Shown: positions 61,730-64,000 of the stretch, in pieces
Position numbering within the stretch: the stretch's first letter is position 1
Layout: each line of letters starts with the position of its first letter
Assembly (NCBI RefSeq): GCF_000271485.2
Contig: NZ_AKVN02000001.1
Coordinates: forward strand, 1,554,001-1,618,000
Origin: Pelosinus fermentans DSM 17108
Lineage (GTDB): Bacteria > Bacillota > Negativicutes > DSM-13327
Direction: 5' to 3'
Length of the DNA stretch: 64,000 nucleotides
The notes under the pieces: model-generated
Told to the model about the DNA's origin: nothing
Databases searched by the model: none
What the model saw: only the letters and a program-made list of their open reading frames with translations
Program-made: the position numbers and the translations under genes

Positions 61730-62497
61730 ATGCTTGTTATTCAAAATCTTTATAAACAATTTGGCAGTTTAGTAGCTGTTAATGAATTTAATCTTAGGGT
61801 AAAAACCGGGGAAACCGTCGTACTAATGGGACCATCTGGATGCGGGAAATCAACTGCCATTCGCACAATTAACCGTTTAGTAGAGCCGGATCGCGGCTCT
61901 ATCATGCTAAATGACTCTAATATTCTTGCAATGGACCCGGATGAATTGCGGCAAGCCCGCAAACGCATTGGTTTTGTATTTCAGCATTTTAATCTGATTG
62001 GACGTTTAAGTGCCCTTGAAAATGTTATGTTAGGATTAGTGATGAGCGGCGCAGAACGGGAAAATGCTGAAAGTCGGGCAACAGAGTCGTTGCGTAAGGT
62101 TGGTTTAGATAACCATTTGGATCACAAACCAGATCAGCTGTCAGGCGGGCAGCAGCAGCGTGTGGGAATTGCCAGAGCACTGGCTTATGAGCCGGAGCTT
62201 ATGCTGTGGGATGAGCCTACTGCGTCCCTAGACCCAATTCTAGTACGTGAAGTATTAGTAGTAATGGAAGAGTTAGCCCGCTATCGTGCCAGTACTATGA
62301 TTGTGGTAACTCACGAATTGCCTTTTGCCCTGCGGGTGGCTGATCGAATTATACTTATGGATCATGGAAGCATTGTGGAAGAAGGCAAACCCTCACAAGT
62401 GTTTGTTAGTCCTGTCTCGGATATTGGAAAAAAGTACAAAGAATTGATTGAATACCAGATGAATACCAGTGCACAAAGCTTAGCCGGTAAGCCGTAA
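61730..62497 (+). CDS. ABC transporter ATP-binding protein
   Basis: 255-residue ATPase with complete motifs: Walker A MGPSGCGKSTAIR, Q-loop FVFQHFNLIGRLSALENV, signature LSGGQQQRVGIARALAYEPELML, Walker B LWDEPTASLDP and the switch His in VVTHELPFAL. By sequence it resembles the polar-amino-acid (GlnQ/HisP) type, yet its partner is the unusual permease upstream rather than a HisM-like one, and no solute-binding protein is present. It powers that permease and is translated in the same operon. Confidence 0.92.
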   Translation: MLVIQNLYKQFGSLVAVNEFNLRVKTGETVVLMGPSGCGKSTAIRTINRLVEPDRGSIMLNDSNILAMDPDELRQARKRIGFVFQHFNLIGRLSALENVMLGLVMSGAERENAESRATESLRKVGLDNHLDHKPDQLSGGQQQRVGIARALAYEPELMLWDEPTASLDPILVREVLVVMEELARYRASTMIVVTHELPFALRVADRIILMDHGSIVEEGKPSQVFVSPVSDIGKKYKELIEYQMNTSAQSLAGKP

Positions 62498-62590
62498 GAG
62501 TTTATATGTCTTACTGTCAGTCTTGCCGAAAAAGTTGCTTAATGATAAAATGAAACATGCTTTAATTTATTGTTGAAAGTGGTTTATAAA

Positions 62591-63475
62591 ATGGAATTTA
62601 TACCTGCAAAAACAATTATATCTGGTTATAATACGGGTGATAATTGGTTTGGGAAAAATTATAATATGAATATTTACAAAGGCTGCTGCCATGGGTGTAT
62701 TTACTGCGACAGCCGCAGTAAATGCTATCAAGTGGAAAATTTTGATGAGGTAAGGGCAAAGGAAAATGCTCTTGCTTTAATTTCATCTGAGTTGAAATCA
62801 AAACGCAGGACTGGCGTGGTAGGGACCGGTGCAATGAGCGATCCATACAATCCTTTTGAAAAGAAATATGGTTTAACAAGAGGAGCTATAGAGTTAATTC
62901 ATGCTAACCGCTTTGGTATTTGTATTGCCACCAAAAGTGACTTGATCATAAGAGATATTGACCTATTAAAATCCATAAAAAAGCATTCACCAGTGATTGT
63001 CAAGATTACCATTACCACTGTGAATGATATACTTTGTAAGAAAATAGAGCCGAATGTAGCAAACTCTTCCAGGCGTTTTTCTGTTATTAGACAGCTTGCA
63101 GAAAATGGAATTTTTACAGGAATATTACTTATGCCCGTACTTCCATTTTTAGAGGATAATGAGCATAATATCAGTGAGATGATTCGCCTTGCACATGAAA
63201 ATGGAGCTAAGTTCATATATCCCTTGTTTGGAGTAACCTTAAGGCAGAATCAAAGAGAATGGTATTATCAAAAGCTTGATGAGCACTTTCCCGCTCTTCG
63301 GCAAAAATACATTAGTCAGTTTGGCAACGAATATGAATGCCCTTCGCCAAACGCAAAGCTGCTGTGGCAGTTGTTTCAAAATCAATGTAATCGATTTGGG
63401 ATTCTTTATAAAATGCATGATATTATCAAAAGCTATAAAAAAGGGTATGAGGGTCAGCAGCTTTCATTGTTCTAA
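62591..63475 (+). CDS. Radical SAM protein, spore photoproduct lyase-like
   Basis: 294 residues from the ATG at 62591; the TTG at 62570 is a less likely start. The radical SAM cluster is KGCCHGCIYCDSRSKCY (C-x3-C-x2-C near residue 27-34). Next come VGTGAMSDPYNPFEKKYGLTRGAIELI and KITITTVNDILCKKIEPNVANSSRRFSVIRQLAENGI, as in the SPL-like Rv2578c/COG1533 group. These differ from true spore photoproduct lyase and their substrates are mostly unknown. The end has KMHDIIKSYKKGYEG. Single gene, terminator follows. Confidence 0.9.
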   Translation: MEFIPAKTIISGYNTGDNWFGKNYNMNIYKGCCHGCIYCDSRSKCYQVENFDEVRAKENALALISSELKSKRRTGVVGTGAMSDPYNPFEKKYGLTRGAIELIHANRFGICIATKSDLIIRDIDLLKSIKKHSPVIVKITITTVNDILCKKIEPNVANSSRRFSVIRQLAENGIFTGILLMPVLPFLEDNEHNISEMIRLAHENGAKFIYPLFGVTLRQNQREWYYQKLDEHFPALRQKYISQFGNEYECPSPNAKLLWQLFQNQCNRFGILYKMHDIIKSYKKGYEGQQLSLF

Positions 63476-63490
63476 AAGCTAAAATAGTAT

Positions 63491-63540
63491 AAGTCCTGCA
63501 AGAATTCAAAAAGAGATTCTGCAGGACTTTATTGTTATAT
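63491..63540 (+). terminator. Terminator
   Basis: AAGTCCTGCAAGAATTC and GATTCTGCAGGACTTT arms then ATTGTTATATTTTTTT; CCTGCA-type stem as elsewhere in this window. Confidence 0.8.
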
Positions 63541-63612
63541 TTTTTTCGTCGCAATGAAAGAAAAACTATAAATATTGGGAATCCTATAAAAAAACGAGTA
63601 TGTGAGGTAATC

Positions 63613-63984
63613 ATGTATTGTGATTTTTGTGGTAAAAAACCTTCTTATAATGCAAAATACTGTCGTTACTGTGGTCAGAAATTAAAAGAATATTTAGGTG
63701 ATACGCAGCCATTGCCTGTTATCAATGAAGCAATGATGCATGGTTATAATGCTAAAACGCAAATCATGATTGCTGCACCCGAACCATGGTATAAATCAAT
63801 AATTCCTAAGAAAGCAATAACCAAGCGATCTAAAGCATGGCAATTTGCATATGACTTGTTTGCTTTGGGGGTGCTTGCCGGGCTGGTATATATATTGGCA
63901 ACATTTAAAACGATTCAGGAGTACCAAGGTTTAACAGCACTCTGGGGCGTACTCTGGGCCAGCTACATATGGTGGAAACGTTAA
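63613..63984 (+). CDS. Zinc-ribbon membrane protein
   Basis: 123 residues from the ATG at 63613 (TGTGAGGTAATC upstream). An N-terminal zinc ribbon has CDFCGKKPSYNAKYCRYCGQKL, two C-x2-C knuckles. After a linker of about 60 residues come two hydrophobic segments near the C terminus (about 80-97 and 105-120: FALGVLAGLVYILATF, LTALWGVLWASYIWW). Such zinc_ribbon_2/YfhC-type proteins are common in Firmicutes and have no known activity. Near the end of the window; nothing follows. Confidence 0.75.
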   Translation: MYCDFCGKKPSYNAKYCRYCGQKLKEYLGDTQPLPVINEAMMHGYNAKTQIMIAAPEPWYKSIIPKKAITKRSKAWQFAYDLFALGVLAGLVYILATFKTIQEYQGLTALWGVLWASYIWWKR

Positions 63985-64000
63985 GGCACATTTGGCTTGG

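Noticed and set aside
62591-63475. True spore photoproduct lyase (SplB)
   Set aside because: Radical SAM motif spacing fits, but the sequence belongs to the COG1533-type SPL-like group without the conserved C-terminal SplB cysteine region.
1-64000. Prophage, integrative element or plasmid origin
   Set aside because: No phage structural genes, integrase, replication or conjugation genes were found; only one IS relic and repeats.

Overview
The window reads as a chromosome segment of a diderm, Gram-negative-walled Firmicute, most likely the Sporomusaceae (Negativicutes), Pelosinus-like. A TonB-dependent outer-membrane receptor, a TonB-type periplasmic domain protein and an RND efflux system (all need an outer membrane) sit beside strong Firmicute signatures: AGGAGG ribosome sites, a T-box leader, a holin-like type I toxin and a bioY-thiolase-ligase operon like yhfUTS of Bacillus subtilis. 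The genus assignment is inference. No rRNA, tRNA, CRISPR array, prophage or intact insertion sequence was seen.

Layout. 0-7.2 kb is an iron island: siderophore-type receptor, two related AraC regulators, a PepSY membrane protein and Fur-box-like sites; one AraC gene carries an internal deletion and a MacA/MacB pair has been reduced to an in-frame fusion. 7.2-10 kb is a decaying accessory stretch with a repeat element, a holin-like toxin cassette and relics of an ascorbate-type PTS plus a frameshifted lyase. 10-12.5 kb has a Fur-boxed TonB-domain protein and a SulP transporter. 12.7-21 kb carries an ArsR regulator, an MFS carrier and a metal cluster: an active P1B-type ATPase, a second P-type ATPase that has lost its actuator, phosphorylation and nucleotide domains, and two single-span helical proteins resembling the PacL partners of mycobacterial P-ATPases.

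21-35 kb is mostly single genes: TudS/DUF523, a ferritin-like protein, an oxidoreductase, MarR with a promoter-terminator pair but no gene, a deacetylase, YjbQ, a sodium symporter behind a T-box with a duplicated antiterminator, GrpB, an old-yellow-enzyme plus flavoprotein pair, FabH behind a palindromic operator, and a ZIP metal transporter. 35-40 kb is a TetR-RND efflux unit with matching operators. 40-46 kb is a two-component system divergent from a DASS dicarboxylate carrier and aspartase, followed by an IS3 relic. 46-53.5 kb has ClpP, an aldo-keto reductase, a hot-dog protein and a BirA-boxed bioY-thiolase-acyl ligase operon divergent from a class III aminotransferase. 53.6-64 kb has a membrane MutS-like ATPase, a histidine kinase split by a frameshift, a two-gene ABC system with a very large extracytoplasmic domain, a radical SAM protein and a zinc-ribbon membrane protein.

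Two things run through the window. A long hairpin repeat occurs in about eight intergenic places, with flanks more conserved than its arms, and many terminators share a CCTGCAAA/TTTGCAGG stem. Genes are also being lost piecemeal, often by clean in-frame internal deletions. The best candidates for undescribed biology are the P-ATPase, pseudo-ATPase and PacL-like cluster and the ABC system at 59.4-62.5 kb.
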